Shown here in pieces: positions 51,715-60,781 of a stretch of 64,000 bases of DNA. Numbering within the stretch: position 1 is the first letter of the stretch; each line of letters begins with the position of its first letter. The notes below the pieces were generated by a model. That model searched no databases. It was not told where the DNA came from and saw nothing but the letters and a program-made list of their open reading frames with translations. The stretch covers positions 1-64,000 of the forward strand of contig CACFXF010000008.1 in NCBI GenBank assembly GCA_902570265.1. Reading direction: 5' to 3'. The translations under genes and the position numbers were made by a program. The DNA is from an uncultured Alphaproteobacteria bacterium (lineage in GTDB: Bacteria > Pseudomonadota > Alphaproteobacteria > Rhodobacterales > Rhodobacteraceae).

Positions 51715-52701
51715 TTAATTTAAAGCTGCATTTGTAATGTCATGTGTCCATGCACCCGAAGGCTGTTTAGTAATAACAGGATCTGAAGCTCCAGACATTA
51801 AAACTTTAACAGTTCTTTCATAGTCTGCTGGATCAAGCGCTCCACTGGAACCAGCTGTAAGCTTTGCAATCTCTCCCATCATTCTTACTTGATGTTTTTC
51901 AGTTTGAACACCCGCATCATCATTATCTAATATTATTGATGCTGCCTCTTTTGGGTTAGACTCTGCATATTTCCAACCCTTCATTGATGCCCGCACAAAA
52001 CGAACCATTTTATCTTTAAAGCTAGAATCACTAAGATTTTTCTCTAAAACATATAAACCGTCTTCCAATGTAGAAGCACCTTCAGCTTGATACTTAAAAA
52101 CTGTAAGTTGCTCTGGAGAGTACCCTGCATCTCTTACAACCCAGTATTCATTATATGACATAGTAGAAACACAAGCGGCCTGACCTTCTGTAAGAGGTTC
52201 AACACCCCAACCTTGTTTAAGTACTGTAACTCCATCAGAACTTCCGTCAGTCGCTAGACCAAGTCTACTCATCCAACTTAGAAATGGGTATTCGTTTCCA
52301 TAAAACCAAACGCCAAGTGTCTTTCCTTTGAGGTCATCAGTGCTATTTACGCCCATATCTTTTCTACAAGTAAGCATCATTCCAGAACTTTTAAAAGGTT
52401 GTGCAATATTTACTAATGGTAAACCCTTTTCTCTTGCAGCTAAAGCAGAAGGCATCCAATCAACCATTACATCAGCACCACCACCTGCTAAAACTTGGGC
52501 TGGTGCAATATCGGGACCGCCAGGTTTAATAGTTACATCTAAACCCTCTGCATCATAAAATCCCTTATCTTTAGCAACATAGTAACCAGCAAATTGAGCT
52601 TGAGTTACCCATTTTAACTGGATAGTCACTTTATCAGCTGCAAATGCAGTACTGAATATGGCAGTAAATGCTATTGCAATTAATGATATTAATTTCTTCA
52701 T
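51715..52701 (-). CDS. NMT1/THI5-type ABC binding protein, predicted pyrimidine uptake
   Basis: A 328-residue periplasmic protein with a signal peptide at about 1-21 (LISLIAIAFTAIFSTAFA). KVTIQLKWVTQAQFAGYYVAKDKGFYDAEGLDV is the NMT1/THI5-like start, and GGADVMVDWMPSALAAREKG and LKGKTLGVWFYGNEYPFLSW are typical of the branch found near dihydropyrimidinase genes. Ligands of the branch include thiamine precursors and nitrogen compounds; here the operon suggests uracil, thymine or a dihydropyrimidine. There is no upstream thiamine riboswitch. A strong terminator follows, making it the operon's last gene. Confidence 0.82.
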   Translation of the reverse strand: MKKLISLIAIAFTAIFSTAFAADKVTIQLKWVTQAQFAGYYVAKDKGFYDAEGLDVTIKPGGPDIAPAQVLAGGGADVMVDWMPSALAAREKGLPLVNIAQPFKSSGMMLTCRKDMGVNSTDDLKGKTLGVWFYGNEYPFLSWMSRLGLATDGSSDGVTVLKQGWGVEPLTEGQAACVSTMSYNEYWVVRDAGYSPEQLTVFKYQAEGASTLEDGLYVLEKNLSDSSFKDKMVRFVRASMKGWKYAESNPKEAASIILDNDDAGVQTEKHQVRMMGEIAKLTAGSSGALDPADYERTVKVLMSGASDPVITKQPSGAWTHDITNAALN

Positions 52702-52759
52702 ATTAATCTCCTCTCGTTTCTAACTTTGATTTTAATCAAATTTCAAATCTTGGCAATTT

Positions 52760-53602
52760 TTATTTTTGTTGGCTTGGATGCCAAAAAGTAAATTGTTTTT
52801 CCATTAATGCTATTAAGCCATAAAATAAGCAACCAGCTAAAGCCGCAACGAAAATTTCTGCCCAAACCATGTCTAATGCAAACCTTCCTACTTCAGAAGA
52901 TATGCGAAAACCCATTCCCTTAATCGGCGAACCAAAAAATTCTGCCACTATTGCTCCAATTAATGCAAGAGTAGAACATATCTTCAAGCCATTAAAAATA
53001 AAAGGTAAAGCAGATGGCAACCGTAACTTTAAAAGAGTTTGCAAATATGAAGCACTATACGTTTGCATTAAATCCTGTCTACTTTTGTCTATAATGCTTA
53101 AACCTTGTACTGAATTAACAAGCATAGGAAAAAAAACCATCATTACTACAACTGCACATTTAGACTCCCAATCAAATCCAAACCACATTACAAAAATGGG
53201 AGCCATACCAACAATTGGTAGCGCTGAAACAAAATTACCCAATGGAAGAAGACCTCTCTTAAGAAAGTCAAATTTATCAATAAAAACAGCAATCAAAAAA
53301 GCTGAACCACATCCAAGTATGTAACCAGACAGTGCTCCTTTGATTAGAGTTTGCGTAAAATCTATCCATAAGGTTGGTATTTCTGAAATAAATTTTGAAC
53401 CTATTGCAGTAGGAGCGGGTAAAAGAACAGGATTAATACTTAGACCTAAAACTAAAAATTCCCACATTATTAAAAAAACAATACCAAAAATGGTTGGAAC
53501 AAAAAATTTTATAAAATTTGATTTATTTTTTTTTGAAAGTATTGAATTAAGCCACCAACCTAAACCCCAAATAGCAAAAAATGAAAAAAGATATATGTTC
53601 AT
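52760..53602 (-). CDS. ABC transporter permease (NMT1-type importer)
   Basis: The true start is ATG 53602, overlapping the previous permease stop by four bases (ATGA), giving 280 residues beginning [21 protein letters not shown] longer frame to 53701 lies inside the preceding gene. Several helices are present; the EAA loop reads TYSASYLQTLLKLRLPSALPFIFNGLKICSTLALIGAIVAEFFGS. This SsuC/TauC-type permease pairs with the next one. Two permease genes in one importer indicate a heterodimer. Confidence 0.85.
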   Translation of the reverse strand: MNIYLFSFFAIWGLGWWLNSILSKKNKSNFIKFFVPTIFGIVFLIMWEFLVLGLSINPVLLPAPTAIGSKFISEIPTLWIDFTQTLIKGALSGYILGCGSAFLIAVFIDKFDFLKRGLLPLGNFVSALPIVGMAPIFVMWFGFDWESKCAVVVMMVFFPMLVNSVQGLSIIDKSRQDLMQTYSASYLQTLLKLRLPSALPFIFNGLKICSTLALIGAIVAEFFGSPIKGMGFRISSEVGRFALDMVWAEIFVAALAGCLFYGLIALMEKQFTFWHPSQQK

Positions 53603-54486
53603 GTTATTATAGCCATTTTCTTTAGTGTTATATTTTGGATAAAATTTATTGTTATAACCAAGGACGCCGCTAGAAATGCTGCAGTAAATAAAGCACTCCA
53701 TATCATGATAGTTTGTCCATAGTAGGTACCAGCTAACATACGAGCACCTAATCCGGCTATCGCTCCAGACGGAAGTTCACCTACTATTGCTCCAACTAAA
53801 GAAGCTGCAATTCCAACTTTCAAAGAAGCAAATAAATAAGGAACTGAAGAAGGAAAACGAAGTTTCCAAAGTAGTTGGTTTGAGCTAGCAGACCAAGTTT
53901 TCATTTGATCGATTTGCATTTGGTCCGGTGATCTCAATCCTTTTACCATACCAACTACTACTGGAAAAAAAGATAAATACATTGAGATTATCGCTTTAGG
54001 TAATAGCCCTGTAATACCAACAGAATTCATAACAACAATAATCATAGGAGCTATTGCTAAAATGGGAACAGTTTGACTAGCTATGACCCATGGCATGACA
54101 CTTAGATCCATAGCTCTATTGTGTACTATTCCTAAAGCAAGCAAAATACCTAGTGCAGTACCAAGAAAAAATCCTGCTAATGTAGCTTCTAAGGTAATCC
54201 ACCCATGGTATACTAATGAACGTTTAGATGATATTTTCTTATAAAAAACTGTATTTACTATTTCATTTACTATCTGATGAGGTGTTGGTAATTTAGGTTT
54301 TTCTAAATTCCAAGATTTAATTATTTTTTCTGTTGCATTTAAATCTTTAAATTTTCTTTCAACTTTTTCAGCATTCATAGGTAAAGCTACTAAATACCAA
54401 AAAATACCTATTACTGTAACTATAGTAAGTATTGGAAAAAAATTACCTACAAAAAAAAAATTATAAATAAAATTAGAGAACTTCAT
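53599..54486 (-). CDS. ABC transporter permease (NMT1-type importer)
   Basis: A 295-residue permease with a first helix near 14-35 and a periplasmic loop, then six-helix core. The EAA motif is [77 protein letters not shown] marks the start of the transport domain. It starts 14 bases inside the ATPase gene end and overlaps its partner permease by four bases, so ATPase, permease, permease and binding protein are one operon. Confidence 0.87.
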   Translation of the reverse strand: MKFSNFIYNFFFVGNFFPILTIVTVIGIFWYLVALPMNAEKVERKFKDLNATEKIIKSWNLEKPKLPTPHQIVNEIVNTVFYKKISSKRSLVYHGWITLEATLAGFFLGTALGILLALGIVHNRAMDLSVMPWVIASQTVPILAIAPMIIVVMNSVGITGLLPKAIISMYLSFFPVVVGMVKGLRSPDQMQIDQMKTWSASSNQLLWKLRFPSSVPYLFASLKVGIAASLVGAIVGELPSGAIAGLGARMLAGTYYGQTIMIWSALFTAAFLAASLVITINFIQNITLKKMAIIT

Positions 54487-55246
54487 CTTGATGTCCAGAC
54501 TTTAGGCCTTCTCTTACTCTTTGTGCAATTTTTATAAATTCTTGGCTATCTCTTATATTTAAATCCCTTTTTGATGGTAAAGTACTTTCTATAATATCTG
54601 TAATTCTACCTGGTCTAGGAGACATAACTACAATTTTAGTGGAAAGAAAAACAGCTTCAGGAATTGAATGAGTAACAAAACATATAGTTTTTTTTGTTTG
54701 CATCCATAGATCAAGTAATTCACTATTTAAACGATCTCTTACTATCTCATCGAGAGCTCCAAACGGTTCATCCATAAGTAAAATATTAGCGTCAAAAGCT
54801 AAGGCCCTAGCTATTGATGCACGTTGCTGCATACCACCCGATAGTTGCCAAGGAAATTTTTTTTCAAAACCTTTCAATTCAACTAATTCAATAACTTTTT
54901 GAATTCTTTCTTTTTTTTCAGCTTGAGAATATCCCATGATTTCCAGAGGTAGTCTTATATTACCTTCAACAGTGCGCCATGGATATAACCCTGCAGCTTG
55001 GAAAACATAACCATACTCTCTATCTATTCTTGCACTATCTGGTGACTTACTATTTACACTTAAATGACCTTTTGTAGGCATTTCTAAGGCAGCGATAGCA
55101 CGAAGCAAAGTAGTTTTTCCGCATCCAGAGGGACCAATAAATGAAACAAAATCTCCTCCTCCTACTTCTAATGAAACATCTTTCAAAGCTTGAACAGGAC
55201 CATCATTAGTTTCAAAAATGAGGTCTACATTTTTAATAGAAATCAT
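54473..55246 (-). CDS. ABC transporter ATPase (NMT1-type importer)
   Basis: A 257-residue SsuB/TauB-like ATPase. Walker A is [16 protein letters not shown] near 36-52, the signature is [14 protein letters not shown], and Walker B is [16 protein letters not shown] with His in [25 protein letters not shown] is the usual C-terminal part of this family. It starts about 20 bases downstream of the dihydropyrimidinase gene, directly linking transport to pyrimidine breakdown. Confidence 0.9.
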   Translation of the reverse strand: MISIKNVDLIFETNDGPVQALKDVSLEVGGGDFVSFIGPSGCGKTTLLRAIAALEMPTKGHLSVNSKSPDSARIDREYGYVFQAAGLYPWRTVEGNIRLPLEIMGYSQAEKKERIQKVIELVELKGFEKKFPWQLSGGMQQRASIARALAFDANILLMDEPFGALDEIVRDRLNSELLDLWMQTKKTICFVTHSIPEAVFLSTKIVVMSPRPGRITDIIESTLPSKRDLNIRDSQEFIKIAQRVREGLKSGHQDEVL

Positions 55247-55265
55247 ATAAGCTATTACCTAAATT

Positions 55266-56726
55266 CTAAATACCGGCAGGTATATTCATAGGATCTCTTT
55301 CAACTTTTCTGGGAGAGTTAAGTTCTTTCCATTTTTTTAGTGCCTCATGCACAGGTGGAAAACCAGGACGAGGAATAAATTTACCTCTTCCAGGATTCGG
55401 CATAGAATTTTTACCCCAAGCCCAAATAACCTCACCTCTTGACATTGTATATCTTGGTTGAGCATTTACTTGAAATCCTTCAAAAACGTTATAATCAAGA
55501 ACTGATTTATGACTCGCAACAGATATTGTCTTTGATATTTTTGGATCCCACACAACGATGTCTGCATCAGCTCCTTCTACCAAACTACCTTTTCTAGGAT
55601 AAACATTAAGAATTTTTGCTATGTTAGTTGAAGTAGCAGCAACAAATTCATTTCTAGTTAATCTCCCAGTTTCAACTCCTTTAGTCCATAAAACAGACAT
55701 TCTTTCTTCCAATCCACCTGTACCATTTGGTATAAGAGTAAAATTATCAATACCCATTTTTTTCTGATCGGTTGTAAATGCAGCATGATCAGTTGCAACT
55801 ACCTGAAGAGAACCAGCTTGTAATCCAGCCCACAATCCATCTTGATGGATCTTATCTCTAAAAGGTGGTGACATTACTCGTCTAGCAGCATATTCCCAAT
55901 CTTTATTTAGATACTCACTATCATCAAGTGTAAGAAATTGAATTAATGGTTCCCCATATACTCTCATTCCTTTTTGTCGGGCCCTTCTAATTGCTTCATG
56001 ACTCTGTTCACAAGAAACATGAACTACATAGAGAGGAACGCCTGCAGCATCAGCTATCATAATTGCTCTATTAGTAGCTTCACCTTCTACCTCAGGAGGT
56101 CGTGAAAAGGCATGCCCCTCAGGCCCTGTTATTCCTTCTTCTAAATACTTTTTTTGAAGTTCAGCAACAATATCACCATTCTCAGCATGTACCATTGGCA
56201 AAGCACCAATAGCCGCACATCTCTGAAAAGAAGCGTACATTTCATCATCTTCAACCATCAATGCACCTTTATATGCCATAAAATGTTTAAATGAATTAAC
56301 GCCCATTTCTAAAGCTTTTGGCATTTCATCAAATATCTGTTGATTCCATCCTGTTATGGCCATATGAAATCCAATATCCGAGCAAATTTGAGGTTTGGAT
56401 TTTCTATGCCACTCATTAATTGCATTAACTAAACTACCATCTTCACCAGGAAGACAAAAATCTACCAACATAGTTGTTCCACCTACTGCAGCAGCCCAAG
56501 TTCCTGATTCAAAAGTTTCAGCCGCAGTGGTTCCCATGAAGGGCATTTCCAAATGAGTATGTGGATCTATACCCCCAGGAATGACATAAGCACCTTCTGC
56601 ATCAACTACTTCATCCCCAGTCAAATTATTACCGATTTGCTTTATTATCTCACCTTCAATTAATATGTCTGATTTCCATTCCCGATCAGCTGTTACAATG
56701 GTTCCACCTTTAATAACTTTAGACAT
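55266..56726 (-). CDS. hydA: Dihydropyrimidinase
   Basis: From ATG 56726, with GGAGG eight bases upstream, the protein has 486 residues; the earlier frame to 56756 lies over the neighbour and is not needed. It hydrolyses dihydrouracil or dihydrothymine to the ureido acid. His56 and His58 in GGIDPHTHLEMPFMG bind zinc, Lys in MAYKGAL is the carboxylated bridge, and HAENGD, VVHVSCEQSHEAI and ATDHAAFTTDQK hold the remaining ligands. The closely matched hydantoinase reaction is possible. It lies between the amidohydrolase and the importer. Confidence 0.93.
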   Translation of the reverse strand: MSKVIKGGTIVTADREWKSDILIEGEIIKQIGNNLTGDEVVDAEGAYVIPGGIDPHTHLEMPFMGTTAAETFESGTWAAAVGGTTMLVDFCLPGEDGSLVNAINEWHRKSKPQICSDIGFHMAITGWNQQIFDEMPKALEMGVNSFKHFMAYKGALMVEDDEMYASFQRCAAIGALPMVHAENGDIVAELQKKYLEEGITGPEGHAFSRPPEVEGEATNRAIMIADAAGVPLYVVHVSCEQSHEAIRRARQKGMRVYGEPLIQFLTLDDSEYLNKDWEYAARRVMSPPFRDKIHQDGLWAGLQAGSLQVVATDHAAFTTDQKKMGIDNFTLIPNGTGGLEERMSVLWTKGVETGRLTRNEFVAATSTNIAKILNVYPRKGSLVEGADADIVVWDPKISKTISVASHKSVLDYNVFEGFQVNAQPRYTMSRGEVIWAWGKNSMPNPGRGKFIPRPGFPPVHEALKKWKELNSPRKVERDPMNIPAGI

Positions 56727-56748
56727 ATTTTTTCCTCCAATTAAAATG

Positions 56749-57999
56749 TTAATCAATAATTTCAGCTGTTTCTAGAACAGCATGAAATAAAACATTGCTA
56801 CCAGCAACAGCCCAATCCTGTGATATGTCTTCAGCTTCATTATGGCTTAAACCATCAACACAGGGGCACATAACCATTGCAGTTGGAGCAACTTTGTTTA
56901 TCCAGCAAGCATCATGTCCAGCGCCAGAAATAATATCCATATGAGAATATCCTAATCTTTCTGCAGCTCTTCTAATTGTAGAAACACAACCTTCATCAAA
57001 AGTTACAGGATCAAAATGTCCAACCTTCTCAATTTCTAATTCCAAATCCAGATTATTACATATTTCTTTTGCTCCTTCATGTAATCTCTTTTCCATATCA
57101 TCTTGTGTGTCAAATGATGGTGATCTAAAATCGATAGTAAAAACCACCTTTCCAGGAATTATATTCCTACTGTTGGGATAAACATCACAATGACCAACTG
57201 CCCCTACTGCGTCAGGTTGATGACTAATGGCAATTTCATGAACTAAATTAGTAATTTTTGCCATACCTAATCCAGCATTCTTTCGCATAGGCATTGGAGT
57301 TGAACCTGTATGGCTTTCTCTACCCGTTAGTGTTACTTGCAACCAATTAAGTCCTTGCCCTCTAGAAACTACTCCAATGTCCTTACTTTCTGCCTCTAGA
57401 ATTGGTCCTTGTTCAATATGTAATTCGAAAAATGCTTTCATTTTTCTATTACCAACCTCTTCATCACCAATCCAACCTATTCTCTTAAGTTCATCACCAA
57501 ATTTTTTCCCATCTGCATCTTCTTTTGCATAAGCCCAATCTAATGTATGAACTCCTGCAAAAACTCCCGATGCCATCATAGGTGGGGCAAATCTTGTTCC
57601 TTCTTCGTTTGTCCAATTAACAAGTACAATCGGATGTTTTGTTTTTATACCCATATCATCAAGGGTTCTAATAAGTTCTAAACCTCCAAGAACACCCAGA
57701 ATTCCATCAAATTTGCCTCCAGTAGGTTGAGTATCTAAATGACTACCAACATATACAGGTAATGCGTTTGAGTCTGATCCTTCTCTCCTAGCAAACATGT
57801 TTCCCATTTTATCGATTCCCACAGATAGGTTAGATTCATCACACCATTTCTGGAAAAGAGCTCTTCCCTCTGCATCTTCATTAGTAAGAGTTTGTCTATT
57901 ATTTCCACCTGCTATACCAGGACCTATCTTAGCCATTTCCATAATAGTTTCCCAAAGCCGGTCACCATTTATTTTTAAATTTGATGCTAAATTTACCAA
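56749..57999 (-). CDS. M20-family N-carbamoyl amidohydrolase (beta-ureidopropionase type)
   Basis: A 416-residue zinc amidohydrolase. YVGSHLDTQPTGGKFDGILG holds the His and bridging Asp ligands, NEEGTRFAPPMMASGVFAG the catalytic Glu, ELHIEQGPILE a further His, and GAGHDACWINKVAPTAMVMCPCVDGLSHNEAEDI the last. The family includes beta-ureidopropionase, N-carbamoyl-L-amino-acid hydrolase and allantoate amidohydrolase, which sequence alone separates poorly. Placement between PreA and dihydropyrimidinase supports conversion of N-carbamoyl-beta-alanine to beta-alanine, CO2 and ammonia. No allantoate amidohydrolase is obvious in the urate cluster, so dual use is worth testing. Confidence 0.87.
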   Translation of the reverse strand: MVNLASNLKINGDRLWETIMEMAKIGPGIAGGNNRQTLTNEDAEGRALFQKWCDESNLSVGIDKMGNMFARREGSDSNALPVYVGSHLDTQPTGGKFDGILGVLGGLELIRTLDDMGIKTKHPIVLVNWTNEEGTRFAPPMMASGVFAGVHTLDWAYAKEDADGKKFGDELKRIGWIGDEEVGNRKMKAFFELHIEQGPILEAESKDIGVVSRGQGLNWLQVTLTGRESHTGSTPMPMRKNAGLGMAKITNLVHEIAISHQPDAVGAVGHCDVYPNSRNIIPGKVVFTIDFRSPSFDTQDDMEKRLHEGAKEICNNLDLELEIEKVGHFDPVTFDEGCVSTIRRAAERLGYSHMDIISGAGHDACWINKVAPTAMVMCPCVDGLSHNEAEDISQDWAVAGSNVLFHAVLETAEIID

Positions 58000-58025
58000 A
58001 ATTTACTCCCTTAAAAAAAATTAAA

Positions 58026-59333
58026 CTATTCAGCAGCCTTAACAGATGAGGGGTTATTAGGATGTGTAGTCCAGTTCGCATATTCATCAGATACTTTTTG
58101 ACCAGTTCTTTTATCAACTTCTCCAGTTTCAAGATCCCTCATTGTAATACAGTTTTCTACAGGACAAACATTTATACACATATTACACGCTACACATTCT
58201 TCATCTATAACCTCAAAACCCCTTTCACCATTGATGGTTTTGGAAATTGCTTGATGAGAAGTATCCTCACAAACAGCATAGCATCTTCCACACTTGATGC
58301 ATAAATCCTGATCAATTTGAGCTTTTGTAACATGGTTGAGATTTAAATACTGCCAGTCTGTAACATTTGGAATGGCTTTACCAACTATTTCACTTACTGA
58401 ATTAATTTCTTTCTTTCTCATCCAATTAGACAAACCAGATGTGAGTTCTGAGATAATACCAAAACCATATGTCATTGCAGCAGTACAGACCTGAACATTC
58501 CCCGCTCCTAAAGCAAGAAATTCAGCAGCATCTCTCCAAGTAGTTACACCACCAATACCTGATATATCTTTATTTTGCATTTCCGGATCTCTAGCAATTT
58601 GAGAAACTAGATTTAAAGCAATAGGCTTAACTGCAGGCCCACAGTATCCACCATGCGTACCCTTTCCATCAATACTTGGTTCAGGGCTAAAAGTATCTAA
58701 ATTTACCGAAACAATAGAAGCTACTGTATTTATTAGACTAACTGCATCAGCTCCTCCTTTAAACGCAGCTCTAGCTGGGTATCTAATATCTGTAATATTT
58801 GGTGTAAGTTTTACGATAACAGGCATTCTGGTATTTGATTTAACCCATCTAGTTACCATCTCAATATAATCTGGAACTTGCCCTACTGCAGATCCCATTC
58901 CTCTTTCACTCATACCGTGTGGACATCCAAAATTTAATTCTAATCCATCAGCCTCAGTTTCATCAACCTTAGGCAATATAGACTTCCAACAGTCTTCTTC
59001 ACAAGGAACCATTAATGAAACAATTACAGCACGGTCTGGGTAGTCTCTTTTAATAATTTTTATTTCATCAAGATTTATTTGGAGTGGTCGATCTGTTATC
59101 AATTCAATATTATTCATTCCAAGAAGACGTCTGTCTGGACCCCATACTGCTCCATAACGGGGACCATTAACATTTACAATATGTGGATCGAGTCCTAGTG
59201 TTTTCCAAACAACACCACCCCACCCAGCTTCAAAGGCTCTTCGTACGTTGTACTCTTTATCAGTAGGTGGAGCAGATGCTAGCCAGAATGGGTTAGGTGA
59301 TTTGATTCCTAAAAATTCAGATTGAAGGTTCAT
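58026..59333 (-). CDS. preA: NAD-dependent dihydropyrimidine dehydrogenase subunit PreA
   Basis: From ATG 59333, with AAGGAGC ten bases upstream, the protein has 435 residues; the frame to 59384 overlaps preT. It reduces uracil and thymine using FMN. An N-terminal FMN barrel (NPFWLASAPPT, LNFGCPHGMSERGMGSAVGQ, VIVKLTPNITDI, ISGIGGVTTWRDAAEFLALGA) is followed by two C-terminal ferredoxin sets, CIKCGRCYAVC and CVACNMCINVC. Electrons arrive from PreT. The start lies inside the end of the longer preT frame by a few bases, so the two are translationally coupled. Confidence 0.93.
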   Translation of the reverse strand: MNLQSEFLGIKSPNPFWLASAPPTDKEYNVRRAFEAGWGGVVWKTLGLDPHIVNVNGPRYGAVWGPDRRLLGMNNIELITDRPLQINLDEIKIIKRDYPDRAVIVSLMVPCEEDCWKSILPKVDETEADGLELNFGCPHGMSERGMGSAVGQVPDYIEMVTRWVKSNTRMPVIVKLTPNITDIRYPARAAFKGGADAVSLINTVASIVSVNLDTFSPEPSIDGKGTHGGYCGPAVKPIALNLVSQIARDPEMQNKDISGIGGVTTWRDAAEFLALGAGNVQVCTAAMTYGFGIISELTSGLSNWMRKKEINSVSEIVGKAIPNVTDWQYLNLNHVTKAQIDQDLCIKCGRCYAVCEDTSHQAISKTINGERGFEVIDEECVACNMCINVCPVENCITMRDLETGEVDKRTGQKVSDEYANWTTHPNNPSSVKAAE

Positions 59334-59343
59334 AGCTTGCTCC

Positions 59344-60687
59344 TTATTTTGAAATAATTGATTTGTGTATGGCTTGAGCCGCATCTCTACCTTGAGCTAC
59401 TGCAGAAACTGTAAGATCTTCTCCCTTATCTACACAGTCTCCTCCAGCCCAAACATTTTTAACTGAAGTTTTGCCATCATTGTCAATCACTATTTTACCC
59501 CTCTTGGATTGAAAAACATCAAGCAAATTATTAAATTTTTGACCAATAGCACAGAAAATCTGGTCAGCTTCAATTGAGAATGTTTGATTAAGTTCTTTTA
59601 ATTGGCCAGTTTCATTATCAACCTCTGTATAAGATAACTTTAATTTATGAATATTATTTTCTTTTTCTATGGCAGTAGGAATTGCATTTGCAATAATTTT
59701 AACACCTTTTGAAGTAGCATTATTCTGTTCTTTTTGAGATGCACTCATGTTGTCCAAATTCCTCCTGTAAATTATTGTTACTTTCTCTGCACCAAGCAAC
59801 TGTGATTGAACTGCAGCATCAATAGCAGTCATTCCTCCACCTATCACCACTACATTTCTACCAATAGGAAGAGAAGAAAAATCATTAACTTGTCGTAAAT
59901 CAGCAATAAAATCAACTGCATCCTCAACAAATTGTTCGGAACCAGTATGAATAGAGATTTTATTAGTATCTTGAAGACCACAGCCAATAAATACAGCATC
60001 AAAAGATTTTCGTAATTCATCAATACTAAAATCTGTGCCCAAAGTTTTGTTGAAATTTATTTTAATACCACCGATTTTTAACAACCAATCAATTTCTTTG
60101 GATGCAAAATTATCTACACTTTTGTAAGTAGCAATGCCATATTCATTTAAACCACCAGCTTTACTTTTGGATTCAAAAATTTCTACATCATATCCCAACA
60201 TAGCTAATCTATGAGAACATGCCAAACCAGCTGGACCAGAACCAATAACAGCAATCTTCTTTCCATTGCTTCCATCCCGACTATAAGGATGAATATTACT
60301 ATTCATAGTAGCATCTGTTGCATATCTTTGTAATCTACCAATTTTCACAGGTTTTCCTTCAGCCGCTTCTCTTACACAAGCTTCCTCACAAAGTGTTTCT
60401 GTTGGACAAACTCTTGCACACATTCCACCTAATATATTTTGGTCAAAAATTGTCTTTGCAGCTTCTTCCTCCATTTCTGTTGAAATCTGTCGAATAAAAA
60501 GAGGAATATTTATTTCTGTAGGACATGCTGAAATACACGGTGCATCATAGCAAAAATAGCATCTATCAGCCTCAACTTTTGCTTCGTAATTACTGAAACC
60601 TGGGTAAGCATCCGAAAAATTATTTGAATAATCTTCTTCTGAAAGTCTTGCGGATACTATACCTGGGGATAATTTAGTATTAGACAA
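59344..60687 (-). CDS. preT: NAD-dependent dihydropyrimidine dehydrogenase subunit PreT
   Basis: A 447-residue glutamate-synthase-small-chain-like flavoprotein. N-terminal cysteines in CYFCYDAPCISACPTEI and CARVCPTETLCEEAC hold two [4Fe-4S] clusters; IGSGPAGLACSHRLAMLGYDVEIFES binds FAD and VIGGGMTAIDAAVQ binds NAD. VWAGGDCVDKGEDLTVSAVAQGRDAAQAI closes the family pattern. It feeds NADH electrons to PreA. The start is TTG at 60687 with AGGAG nine bases upstream. It heads the pyrimidine operon; divergent from the amidase at 60782 with about 94 bases between. Confidence 0.93.
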   Translation of the reverse strand: MSNTKLSPGIVSARLSEEDYSNNFSDAYPGFSNYEAKVEADRCYFCYDAPCISACPTEINIPLFIRQISTEMEEEAAKTIFDQNILGGMCARVCPTETLCEEACVREAAEGKPVKIGRLQRYATDATMNSNIHPYSRDGSNGKKIAVIGSGPAGLACSHRLAMLGYDVEIFESKSKAGGLNEYGIATYKSVDNFASKEIDWLLKIGGIKINFNKTLGTDFSIDELRKSFDAVFIGCGLQDTNKISIHTGSEQFVEDAVDFIADLRQVNDFSSLPIGRNVVVIGGGMTAIDAAVQSQLLGAEKVTIIYRRNLDNMSASQKEQNNATSKGVKIIANAIPTAIEKENNIHKLKLSYTEVDNETGQLKELNQTFSIEADQIFCAIGQKFNNLLDVFQSKRGKIVIDNDGKTSVKNVWAGGDCVDKGEDLTVSAVAQGRDAAQAIHKSIISK

Positions 60688-60708
60688 TTGTTAACTCTCC
60701 TATAATAT

Positions 60709-60732
60709 AAAAAGCTATCTTAACAGCTTTTT
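60709..60732. repeat. Inverted repeat in the preT/amidase divergent promoter region
   Basis: AAAAAGCT at 60709-60716 and AGCTTTTT at 60725-60732 with an 8-base spacer. It lies 22 bases upstream of the preT start and 50 bases before the amidase start. It could be an operator or part of a 5' leader hairpin; no regulator gene is nearby. Confidence 0.35.
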
Positions 60733-60781
60733 CCCTTAAATATAAGTGTTAATTTAGTAATACTGATTATTAGGTAAAAAA

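Noticed and set aside
52702-52759. Thiamine riboswitch before the NMT1-type binding protein
   Set aside because: The short leader and neighbouring sequence show no conserved CUGAGA or related elements.
52760-53701. 313-residue form of the second permease starting at 53701
   Set aside because: The extra part is a shadow of the preceding permease gene; ATG 53602 with a four-base ATGA overlap is the natural start.
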